From Halovenus sp. (GTDB lineage: Archaea > Halobacteriota > Halobacteria > Halobacteriales > Haloarculaceae), in contig JAQCNG010000195.1 in NCBI GenBank assembly GCA_028275145.1, forward strand, positions 1 through 9,910: a stretch of DNA of 9,910 nt, written 5' to 3'. The position numbers and the translations under genes were made by a program. The notes below the pieces were generated by a model that was given only the letters and a program-made list of their open reading frames with translations, was not told the origin of the DNA and made no database searches. The stretch's first letter is position 1. Each line of letters begins with the position of its first letter. Shown piece after piece: positions 1-4,413 of the stretch.

Positions 1-1
1 G

Positions 2-892
2 GGACTCGACAGCGCCTGGGTCTCCGAGCATCACTTTCTGGCAGACGAGTATCTCTCGGGTGTGGTGCCGGCGCTGGGCGCGCTGGCGGCGGTCACCGAC
101 AGTGTCGAACTGGGGTCGTGTATCGCGCTGGCACCGCTGTACGACGCCGTCCGACTGGCCGAGGATATCGCCACGGTCGACCAGATTGCCGGCGGTCGCG
201 CGACGCTCGGACTCGCAATCGGGTCGAACGTCGCGGAGTTCGACGCCTTCGGCGTTCCCGAGGACAAGCGGGTCGAGCGCCTGGTCGACACTGTCGAGAC
301 GGTCCGCGGGGCGTGGTCGCCGGGACCGCTCGACCACGACCCCGAGTTTCACGATATCTCGCCGGACGTCGAGGTGACGCCGAAGCCAGCACACGACGTG
401 CCGGTGATGCTCGGGGGGAGCGCCCGACCGGCGGTGCGCCGCGCCGCACGTCTCGGTGACGGCTGGTGTGCGCCATCCTCGCTGTCGGTCGAGGGTGTGC
501 GCAAGCGCGTCGAGGACATCCGCGGGGTCCGGGAGAGCGAGGACATCGACGGCGAGTTCCAGACCTACGTCCTCCAGCACGGCTTCGTCGGCGACTCCCG
601 CGAGGACGCCTGGGCGCAGATGCGCGAGGGCTACCACTACATCCAGCGGCGCTACCAGGAGATATTCTCCGGCGAGCGGGTCCCCGAACTGTCCGCGGAG
701 CGACGCGACGAGTTGAGAGACCAGGCCATCTTCGGCACGCCCGAACAGGTCTGTGCGGAACTCGACGAGTACCGCGAGGCGCTTGGCGACGACGTACACG
801 TTATCTTCCGGACCTACCACCCCGGCATCGGCACCGAACGCATGGTCGAGTGTATCCACCGACTCGGTGACGAGGTCGAACCACAGGTGTGA
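2..892 (+). CDS. LLM-class (luciferase-like) flavin/F420-dependent oxidoreductase, 5' truncated by window edge
   Basis: Reading from base 2 gives 296 residues of an uninterrupted TIM-barrel protein of the bacterial luciferase-like family, which uses FMN or coenzyme F420 to oxidise or reduce small organic substrates in the cytoplasm. Family marks visible are SEHHF near residues 8-12 of the fragment, the run DQIAGGRATLGLAIGSN near 60-76 (barrel strand plus phosphate-binding region), VMLGGSARPAVRRAARLGDGW in the middle, and IFGTPEQVCAELDEY near the C-terminus. About 25-45 N-terminal residues are outside the window, because family members usually begin two strands before SEHHF. An internal GTG at 62 is not the start, since conserved sequence lies upstream of it. 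The substrate cannot be read from sequence. In haloarchaea F420 is abundant, so an F420-dependent enzyme is a reasonable inference but not shown. Confidence 0.93.
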   Translation, partial: GLDSAWVSEHHFLADEYLSGVVPALGALAAVTDSVELGSCIALAPLYDAVRLAEDIATVDQIAGGRATLGLAIGSNVAEFDAFGVPEDKRVERLVDTVETVRGAWSPGPLDHDPEFHDISPDVEVTPKPAHDVPVMLGGSARPAVRRAARLGDGWCAPSSLSVEGVRKRVEDIRGVRESEDIDGEFQTYVLQHGFVGDSREDAWAQMREGYHYIQRRYQEIFSGERVPELSAERRDELRDQAIFGTPEQVCAELDEYREALGDDVHVIFRTYHPGIGTERMVECIHRLGDEVEPQV

Positions 893-954
893 GTGCCGGT
901 CGAGAGCGACCGTCCGGTGGCGTGAGCGCCGTCCCGGACCGAAGCCGCCGGGAG

Positions 955-1125
955 TCACCCCTCGACAGCCATTCCCTCCCGGACCTCGAAGGACCCGTCA
1001 CCGTCGGACCGGTTCGGGTCGAACGCCGCCGTGACACCGACGGCCCCTGCGCCGACGACTGCAATCCTGCGGTCGCGGCCACCGTCTGCGGACCTCTCGG
1101 ACTGTTGCCCCGCTCCAGCCGTCAT
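955..1125 (-). pseudogene. Truncated FAD/NAD-dependent oxidoreductase (N-terminal Rossmann stub)
   Basis: On the minus strand an ATG at 1125 opens 56 codons ending in TGA at 957-955. After an acidic, polar 20-residue leader it reads RIAVVGAGAVGVTAAFD, a textbook beta-alpha-beta dinucleotide-binding start (GxGxxG as GAGAVG) of the glycine-oxidase/DAO or related FAD oxidoreductases. Those enzymes are normally 350-450 residues. Here only about 20 further residues, of no recognisable family, follow before the stop, and the next gene on that side (the LLM gene) is intact on the opposite strand. The stub keeps a TATA-like element about 27 bases upstream of its ATG. I read it as the 5' remnant of a deleted gene. 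A functional 56-residue protein is possible but unlikely. Confidence 0.6.
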
Positions 1126-1147
1126 GTGCTGTGCTCGGGGTCGGCCG

Positions 1148-1157
1148 TAGAAAGACC
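1148..1157 (-). promoter_or_regulatory. TATA-like box of the truncated oxidoreductase stub
   Basis: Read on the minus strand this is GGTCTTTCTA, centred about 27 bases upstream of the ATG at 1125, the spacing expected for a leaderless haloarchaeal transcript. It lies back to back with the box at 1173-1181 that serves the plus-strand gene, forming a divergent promoter region. The call rests only on base composition and spacing. Confidence 0.35.
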
Positions 1158-1172
1158 CCTGGCTTGCACACC

Positions 1173-1181
1173 GCTTTTGTC
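1173..1181 (+). promoter_or_regulatory. TATA-like box for the gene starting at 1206
   Basis: GCTTTTGTC is the most AT-rich stretch upstream of the gene and is centred about 29 bases before the GTG at 1206. This supports a leaderless start at 1206 rather than the earlier in-frame GTG at 1131, which would place this box inside the coding region. Confidence 0.4.
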
Positions 1182-1205
1182 TGTGGCGTGCCTGCTCCGG
1201 AGTAC

Positions 1206-1613
1206 GTGAGACACGTTCGCCGGCGGATTCTGGACGAACATCGGGATACGGTGGCCGCGGTTGTCGAGGCGGGGGCAGTCGTCGCGTCGGGGGTCGACGA
1301 CTGGCCGGTCACCGACGGGGACCAGATTCGACGGCCCCTCGACGCGGTGCTTGGCGACCGCGGACTGGACTCACCCCTGCTTGGCCTGCTCGGGACGGGG
1401 GCGGACGCGCTGGAGACCGAAATCGAGGGACAACCCGTCGCCGCCCCGCCGTATCTGGTCGTCACGAGTCGAGGCCCGCTGTGCCGGGGCACGCTCGCAG
1501 ACGGAGAGCGACTCGTGGTGGAACTGTCGCTGTTCGCGGTAACACCGCGTCCCCGGCGGTACCACTTTCGCAACCCGACCGTCGAGGAGTGCCTGCAGGT
1601 CAGCCGCAGGTGA
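1206..1613 (+). CDS. Haloarchaeal hypothetical protein, 135 aa
   Basis: This encodes a soluble protein of 135 residues with no membrane segment or motif that I recognise. It is helical at the start (RRRILDEHRDTVAAVVEAGA), has an acidic central region, and has a strand-rich C-terminal half containing PPYLVVTSRGPLCRGTL and LVVELSLFAV, ending RYHFRNPTVEECLQVSRR. It looks like an intact haloarchaea-restricted hypothetical. The frame is open from GTG 1131, but the first 25 residues from there are unlike the rest and overlap a promoter-like box, so I chose GTG 1206. Its stop TGA overlaps the next start in GTGA at 1610-1613, so the two genes are probably translationally coupled and functionally related. 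Function unknown. Confidence 0.75.
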   Translation: MRHVRRRILDEHRDTVAAVVEAGAVVASGVDDWPVTDGDQIRRPLDAVLGDRGLDSPLLGLLGTGADALETEIEGQPVAAPPYLVVTSRGPLCRGTLADGERLVVELSLFAVTPRPRRYHFRNPTVEECLQVSRR

Positions 1614-1840
1614 CAGCACCGCTGTCGGTTCCGCTTCGGTTCCTCGCGGGGGTGGCCGCGACGCTCGCGACGGACCTCGTGATGCCCAGACTCCCCGAGG
1701 GGACGACCGTGCCGGCGGTGGCCTCCGGCGTGCTGACCGGAGCGCGGCCGGACACCGCACCCGGCCGACTCGCGGCGGTGGTCCACTGCCTCCCGTGTGC
1801 TCTGACCCGGGAACAAGCCTCAAACGAGTGCCGCCCGTAG
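1610..1840 (+). pseudogene. Probably truncated membrane-protein gene (76 codons remaining)
   Basis: A GTG overlapping the upstream stop (GTGA) begins VTAPLSVPLRFLAGVAATLATDLVMPRLPEG..., which has one clear hydrophobic segment at about residues 6-22, then a soluble stretch with GVLTGARPDTAPGRLAAVVH. From about residue 60 the sequence changes to a polar tail with two cysteines (CLPCALTREQASNECRP) that does not look like the membrane protein continuing. That tail lies over the presumed promoter of the next gene at 1851. The N-terminal half has the look of a small multi-spanning haloarchaeal membrane protein, so I infer that the 3' part was lost by deletion near 1790. A genuine short protein with one membrane helix is the alternative. 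Confidence 0.5.
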
Positions 1841-1850
1841 CCGTGTCCGG

Positions 1851-2060
1851 ATGCTGTCGAAGCTACTGAACTACCTGCGCGGCCGACGCCGGACCCGCAA
1901 GAGCAACGCCGAGATGAACCCGACAGAGGTGGCCAGATACGGCGAGTCGGTGAACTTCATGCCCTGTCCGGAGTGTGGCGAGGGGTCGATGCAGTACGAC
2001 GAGGAGGTCGGCGCACCGAAGTGTCGCGTCTGCGGGGCCGTCGACGACGGTCCGGAGTGA
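1851..2060 (+). CDS. Small zinc-ribbon protein, 69 aa
   Basis: This encodes a 69-residue protein with a basic N-terminal helix (residues 1-17, LRGRRRTRK) and a C-terminal treble-clef or ribbon-type metal site: CPECG at 39-43 and CRVCG at 58-62, with an 15-residue spacer between the two pairs. Such four-cysteine mini-proteins are very common in haloarchaea and usually bind zinc; the basic arm could contact nucleic acid, which is inference. The ATG lies about 29 bases after a weak AT-rich stretch (CCTCAAAC, near 1819-1826), consistent with a leaderless start. It ends 3 bases from the convergent gene at 2064. No more specific role can be assigned. Confidence 0.82.
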   Translation: MLSKLLNYLRGRRRTRKSNAEMNPTEVARYGESVNFMPCPECGEGSMQYDEEVGAPKCRVCGAVDDGPE

Positions 2061-2063
2061 CAC

Positions 2064-2348
2064 TCACTCCCGGGTTGCCTCGGTGAGCAGTTGCTCCATC
2101 GAGGCAACGTACTCGGCGGCCACCCCGGCGTCGTCGTCGTCCGTCGTGGCGACTGCCTCTGCTCGCTGGCACCCGTGCAACAGTCGCCCGCGGAGACGAC
2201 CCTCCGGGAGCTTGTTTCGTGCGACAGAGGCCGCGCTGGTGGTTGCCGAGACACCGGTTTCCGCGTCGCCGCGCTCGAACGCCTCGCGGGCCTCGCCGAG
2301 CAGCTGTGTGAGCACCGACTCGACGTCGGCAGGGATGTCGACGGTCAT
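2064..2348 (-). CDS. Small haloarchaeal helical protein, 94 aa
   Basis: ATG 2348 gives MTVDIPADVESVLTQLLGEA... and 94 residues that are almost entirely alpha-helical and acidic. Three or four helices can be drawn: residues 7-27, 31-46, 49-68 and 74-92. This suggests a small helical bundle, possibly TPR-like (the segment with AREAFERGDAETG resembles a TPR helix pair), but I do not recognise the family. The frame is open upstream to 2423, but that extension is rich in Arg and Pro and unlike the acidic body, so 2348 is the better start. It is convergent with the zinc-ribbon gene, with a 3-base gap. Confidence 0.75.
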   Translation of the reverse strand: MTVDIPADVESVLTQLLGEAREAFERGDAETGVSATTSAASVARNKLPEGRLRGRLLHGCQRAEAVATTDDDDAGVAAEYVASMEQLLTEATRE

Positions 2349-2422
2349 CGGTGCCGCCGGTTCGGCCCTCGGCCGCCCCGGGCGTGGTCGCCGGAGAGTT
2401 TGCTGTCGATTACTGCACTGCA

Positions 2423-2434
2423 CGTATGCATACG
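2423..2434. repeat. Perfect 12-bp palindrome in a divergent intergenic region
   Basis: CGTATGCATACG reads the same on both strands. It lies between the divergent genes at 2348 (minus) and 2599 (plus), in a spacer of about 250 bases. It could be an operator, but its distance from either presumed promoter is large and there is no second copy in the window. Confidence 0.4.
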
Positions 2435-2568
2435 CTGACAGTCGGTTGCGTGTCGGAAAACATCTTCCCCTGTGCCGTGCAGATTCGCCACGCTGACCGA
2501 CCCGCGGCGACGGTAACCAGGTGGAGCGACGGTCGATTCACCGGAGAGTGTCCCCGCGGAACACACGG

Positions 2569-2576
2569 CTTATTCT
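2569..2576 (+). promoter_or_regulatory. TATA box for the gene starting at 2599
   Basis: CTTATTCT is an AT-rich island in GC-rich sequence, centred 26-27 bases before the ATG at 2599. This is the canonical layout for a leaderless haloarchaeal transcript and supports 2599 over the upstream in-frame codon at 2521. Confidence 0.55.
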
Positions 2577-2598
2577 GCTCGGACCCGTATCAGTGGTA

Positions 2599-3333
2599 AT
2601 GTCACAGACAGCCTCGCGTCGCGCTGCGGTCGTTGCAGATGACCTCCGTGACCGCGGGTTCGCACTCGACGACGACGGGTGGGTGAGTGTTGCGAGCGAG
2701 GGGCCGACGGCGCTGGCCGGCGTCGACGCCCCGCTCGCGGTTCTGCCTCTCGCGGACAGCACACCACTTGCTGTCGTCTCGGCGATTGCGAACGCCGCAC
2801 ACGAGGGTCGCGTACCGGTGCTGGTCGCCGACCGGCGAACCGAGGCGGCAATCGAGCCGGTTCTCTCCGAACCGTTCCTGCTCCGCGGGCAGGGGTCGGC
2901 CGGCCGCGAGTTCCACACCGTCGAGGACCGCATCCTGCTCTCCGACGACAGTTACGCCTGTGTCGGCGCCAGCGGCGACATCGAGTGGTTCGAGGACGGC
3001 GTGTCTGACGACCCGCCGCTCGTGCTCGAGGTGGGCGGCGAGGAGGTCACAGCGCTGGATTCGGTCGACGGACTCGCCTGTCCGGGACCGTCGGTGTCGG
3101 CGTTCCGGTACAGTTACGCCCGCGGCGAGGATGGTCTGTTCCGCGTCTTCGCGGACGGCCAGACCGTCGGGCGGTACACGGGCGTCAGCGCGATGCGGGC
3201 CGACGGGTTCCGGCCGGTGGCGCTCCCGCTGGTCCCCGAACATCACGTCCGCGAGCACGGCCGTCTCGCGCGGGCGACCCTGGTGGCCACTGTCGGGTCC
3301 GACGGGACTGTCTCCTATCGGTCGCTCTCGTAG
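2599..3333 (+). CDS. Haloarchaeal conserved-type hypothetical protein, 244 aa
   Basis: This encodes a soluble, acidic protein of 244 residues starting MSQTASRRAAVVADDLRDRG. The N-terminal third (about 1-95) has alternating hydrophobic strands and helices (APLAVLPLAD, TPLAVVSAIANAAHEGRVPVL, then VADRRTEAAIEPVLSE), which suggests a small alpha/beta fold. The rest is beta-rich and contains FHTVEDRILLSD, a Trp-Phe-Glu-Asp segment near 130, and a C-terminal part with FRPVALPLVPEHHVREHGRL. No catalytic motif, metal site, signal peptide or membrane segment is evident. High third-position GC throughout supports a real gene. A leaderless start at 2599 is supported by the TATA box upstream. I do not recognise a function. 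Confidence 0.82.
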   Translation: MSQTASRRAAVVADDLRDRGFALDDDGWVSVASEGPTALAGVDAPLAVLPLADSTPLAVVSAIANAAHEGRVPVLVADRRTEAAIEPVLSEPFLLRGQGSAGREFHTVEDRILLSDDSYACVGASGDIEWFEDGVSDDPPLVLEVGGEEVTALDSVDGLACPGPSVSAFRYSYARGEDGLFRVFADGQTVGRYTGVSAMRADGFRPVALPLVPEHHVREHGRLARATLVATVGSDGTVSYRSLS

Positions 3334-3355
3334 ACCGGGTGCCTGTCTCGACGTG

Positions 3356-3398
3356 CTCGGGTGAGTGACACTGCCAGGGCCTGCTGGTGTTACCCGAG
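3356..3398. repeat. Imperfect long inverted repeat (stem-loop) downstream of the 244-aa gene
   Basis: CTCGGGT at 3356-3362 pairs with ACCCGAG at 3392-3398. Inside it, ACAC (3368-3371) pairs with GTGT (3387-3390), and CCAG pairs with CTGG near the apex. The structure begins 23 bases after the stop at 3333. There is no T-run behind it, so it is not a clear terminator; it may protect a 3' end or be incidental in GC-rich DNA. Confidence 0.35.
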
Positions 3399-3440
3399 TG
3401 CGAGCCTCCACTCGCTCCCGGGGGGTCGGTCGTGGGGACA

Positions 3441-3462
3441 CGGTTACGGCCACCCGGAGGCC
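3441..3462 (-). repeat. tRNA-Pro fragment (22 bases, 21 identical)
   Basis: The 22 bases here match 3522-3543 inside the tRNA-Pro gene at 21 of 22 positions, with the same orientation and an offset of 81 bases. The copied part covers most of the 5' anticodon stem, the anticodon loop, the 3' anticodon stem, the variable loop and the first T-stem bases. The acceptor and T-arm do not continue recognisably, so this is not a second tRNA gene. Such fragments often mark old integrase attachment sites. Confidence 0.7.
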
Positions 3463-3498
3463 AGTGCTGGGCAGTCCTGAAACAGAGTGCGGGAGGAG

Positions 3499-3571
3499 TG
3501 GGCCGGCGCGAATTCGAATCGCGGTTACGGCCACCCGAAGGCCGAAGGATACCAAGCTACCCCACCGGCCC
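3499..3571 (-). tRNA. tRNA-Pro (anticodon CGG)
   Basis: A complete cloverleaf folds on the minus strand, 73 nt including discriminator A at 3499. Acceptor GGGCCGG (3571-3565) pairs with CCGGCCC (3506-3500). The D-arm is the short three-pair type with G10-U25 and the GG of the loop. Anticodon stem CGGCC/GGCCG closes loop TTCGGGT with anticodon CGG (3537-3535), which reads CCG. The T-arm is CGCGA-TTCGAAT-TCGCG. CCA is not encoded (CTC follows the A), so it must be added after transcription, as usual in archaea. No intron is present. A TATA box lies 27-32 bases upstream of the 5' end. Confidence 0.95.
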
Positions 3572-3597
3572 GCAGATGAGCGAAGGTCTGCGCGCAG

Positions 3598-3603
3598 TTT
3601 AAC
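3598..3603 (-). promoter_or_regulatory. TATA box of tRNA-Pro
   Basis: The minus strand reads GTTAAA in a CCGTTAAACTG context, centred about 29 bases upstream of the mature 5' end at 3571. This is the usual position of the archaeal tRNA promoter with a very short leader. Confidence 0.6.
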
Positions 3604-3683
3604 GGTTGCGAAAGGGATGCCACGGCGGGGACAGACCCCAAAAAGGCGAAACGCTTTGGAACACACAGGCCCGACGGCCGGGT

Positions 3684-3830
3684 ATGCGAGACGAAGAGGA
3701 GATCAGAGAGCAGTACGAGTTTCTGGCAGAACAGCTCGAAGCGGAGGAGATGAACCACGAGGGTGTCCGCGAGATGTTCAGCTACTACAAGCGGGCACTG
3801 GGGTGGACACTCGAGGAGGAACACATGTGA
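3684..3830 (+). CDS. Small acidic helical protein, 48 aa
   Basis: ATG 3684 opens 48 residues, MRDEEEIREQYEFLAEQLEA followed by EEMNHEGVREMFSYYKRAL and a short acidic tail. The whole chain is predicted to form one or two amphipathic helices, with aromatic residues concentrated in the FSYYKRALGW segment. The composition (11 Glu, 1 Asp) is typical of a haloarchaeal cytoplasmic protein and codon use is good, so it is likely a real small gene rather than chance. The in-frame region before 3684 is basic and GC-poor in third positions and is not part of it. A possible box (CGCTTTGG, about 3651-3658) lies about 29 bases upstream. Function unknown. Confidence 0.72.
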   Translation: MRDEEEIREQYEFLAEQLEAEEMNHEGVREMFSYYKRALGWTLEEEHM

Positions 3831-3839
3831 CCGCAGAGC

Positions 3840-3845
3840 TTATAT
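3840..3845 (+). promoter_or_regulatory. TATA box of a candidate small RNA
   Basis: TTATAT within GAGCTTATATTCCCC is the best TATA box in the window. A start site about 26 bases downstream falls at 3868, exactly where a 10-bp hairpin begins. The element is nearly symmetrical, so a minus-strand transcript antisense to the 48-aa gene is also conceivable. Confidence 0.55.
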
Positions 3846-3867
3846 TCCCCGGACCAGTTGTTTGATG

Positions 3868-3938
3868 TGACGCTTCGTCTGGAGGGCCGAAGCGTCAGCG
3901 GGGACCAATTCAGGGCGGCAAGCGCCCCCGACATTTTT
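3868..3938 (+). ncRNA. Candidate small non-coding RNA, about 70 nt, two hairpins and U-tail
   Basis: The predicted transcript starts at the 5' arm of a perfect 10-bp stem, TGACGCTTCG (3868-3877) with CGAAGCGTCA (3888-3897), around the loop TCTGGAGGGC. It continues through GCGGGG, the single-stranded-looking ACCAATTCA, then a second stem GGGCG-GCAAG-CGCCC (3913-3927) whose flanks can extend by pairing GGG with CCC. It ends in ACATTTTT (T-run at 3934-3938), a typical archaeal termination signal. No ORF fits: an ATG at 3865 is followed at once by TGA. It is not a tRNA and does not resemble SRP, RNase P or a box C/D RNA. An ACA precedes the U-tail, but no two-sided pseudouridylation pocket can be drawn, so an H/ACA guide is not supported. 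The target is unknown; the GGAGGG loop could pair with C/U-rich mRNA, which is inference. Confidence 0.5.
3934..3938 (+). terminator. T-run terminator of the candidate small RNA
   Basis: Five Ts follow the GC-rich hairpin at 3913-3927 by six bases, and a further pyrimidine-rich stretch (CTTTCCTTTCC, 3951-3961) lies just downstream and could act as a second release site. Oligo-T is the known archaeal termination signal. Confidence 0.45.
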
Positions 3939-4041
3939 CCGTCGCGGGCGCTTTCCTTTCCGTTCTCACCGACACACAGCGGCGCTACTACGATATCCAA
4001 TTAGCATGCGAGAAAGCGTCTGCTCATTTCACCCCTCGTCG

Positions 4042-4206
4042 ATGGCCGAACACAGTACCCCGACTGGTGATGTTTGCGCTCTCTCCGATGCCGAGGCCGA
4101 GTCGCTCCCCGACGATGTCCTCGCTGTCGACCACCCAGACCGGTCTCTCACGGAGACGAGTCTGAACGCAGATATGTGTGTGTCGATTGCTGTCTTGGGG
4201 TTGTAA
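4042..4206 (+). CDS. Doubtful short ORF, 54 aa
   Basis: ATG 4042 gives MAEHSTPTGDVCALSDAEAE, then a stretch rich in Asp, Leu and Val, ending SIAVLGL at a TAA 24 bases before the tRNA-Met 3' end. The acidic composition in the middle (LSDAEAESLPDDVLAVDHPD) is compatible with a haloarchaeal protein or a fragment of one, but third-position GC is lower than in neighbouring genes and there is no recognised domain or convincing promoter. It could be a remnant of a displaced gene in the AT-richer spacer 3939-4230, which otherwise shows nothing that I can identify. Confidence 0.25.
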   Translation: MAEHSTPTGDVCALSDAEAESLPDDVLAVDHPDRSLTETSLNADMCVSIAVLGL

Positions 4207-4230
4207 CTGCGTATGTAATTTTTGTGGTAG

Positions 4231-4349
4231 TGCCCGGGGAGGGCTCCGAACCCTCGATCTCCGCATATCCCAGGTCAGCGGGAGCGAAGTGTGCCGCGTT
4301 CGTCGAAACCCTATGAGTGCGGCGCTATGTCCAGCTAAGCCACCCGGGC
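4231..4349 (-). tRNA. Elongator tRNA-Met (anticodon CAT) with intron
   Basis: Exon 1 (4349-4312) reads GCCCGGG, then the D-arm, then stem CCGCA and CTCATA with anticodon CAT at 4315-4313. Exon 2 (4266-4231) supplies A38, TGCGG, variable loop AGATC, T-arm GAGGG-TTCGGAG-CCCTC, acceptor CCCGGGC and discriminator A. CCA is not encoded. The acceptor starting with G1-C72 and the intron identify it as elongator Met; haloarchaeal elongator tRNA-Met is known to carry an intron at this position. A tRNA-Ile2 (also CAT before modification) is less likely because the exons match the haloarchaeal Met pattern. A TATA box lies about 30 bases upstream. Confidence 0.94.
4267..4311 (-). other. 45-nt archaeal tRNA intron with canonical bulge-helix-bulge
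   Basis: The intron sits between tRNA positions 37 and 38. A perfect motif can be drawn: exon CTCA pairs with intron TGGG (4 bp, one G-U). A 5' bulge TAG is cut after its second base, and a 3' bulge ATA is cut after its second base, flanked by CCGCA/TGCGG on the exon side and GGT/ACC on the intron side. This is the substrate of the archaeal splicing endonuclease. The intron is short and encodes nothing. Confidence 0.88.
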
Positions 4350-4375
4350 GCACGCTCCTCTAACGGGGTGTCCGT

Positions 4376-4382
4376 CTTTAAC
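4376..4382 (-). promoter_or_regulatory. TATA box of tRNA-Met
   Basis: The minus strand reads GTTAAAG, centred about 30 bases upstream of the mature 5' end at 4349. It closely resembles the box before tRNA-Pro (GTTAAA), which supports both. It lies in the 64-base gap between pyrD and the tRNA. Confidence 0.6.
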
Positions 4383-4413
4383 GTTCCCATCCCGGTTTCG
4401 ACCGCGAGCCGGG

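Noticed and set aside
1131..1205. In-frame upstream GTG start for the gene at 1206
   Set aside because: The 25 extra residues are unlike the rest, and the region holds a divergent promoter pair.
2426..2599. A 57-codon plus-strand ORF with several Cys whose stop overlaps the ATG at 2599 (TAATG)
   Set aside because: Third-position GC is only about 70 percent, it uses the rare codons TTA and AGG, and the TATA box for the gene at 2599 lies inside it. Probably chance.
2602..3666. A 354-codon minus-strand open frame
   Set aside because: It runs antisense to the 244-aa gene and across tRNA-Pro; its basic, Arg-rich composition is not haloarchaeal.
3868..3938. Reading the candidate small RNA as an H/ACA guide because ACA precedes the T-run
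   Set aside because: No hairpin with a two-sided internal pocket at the required distance from ACA can be drawn by eye.
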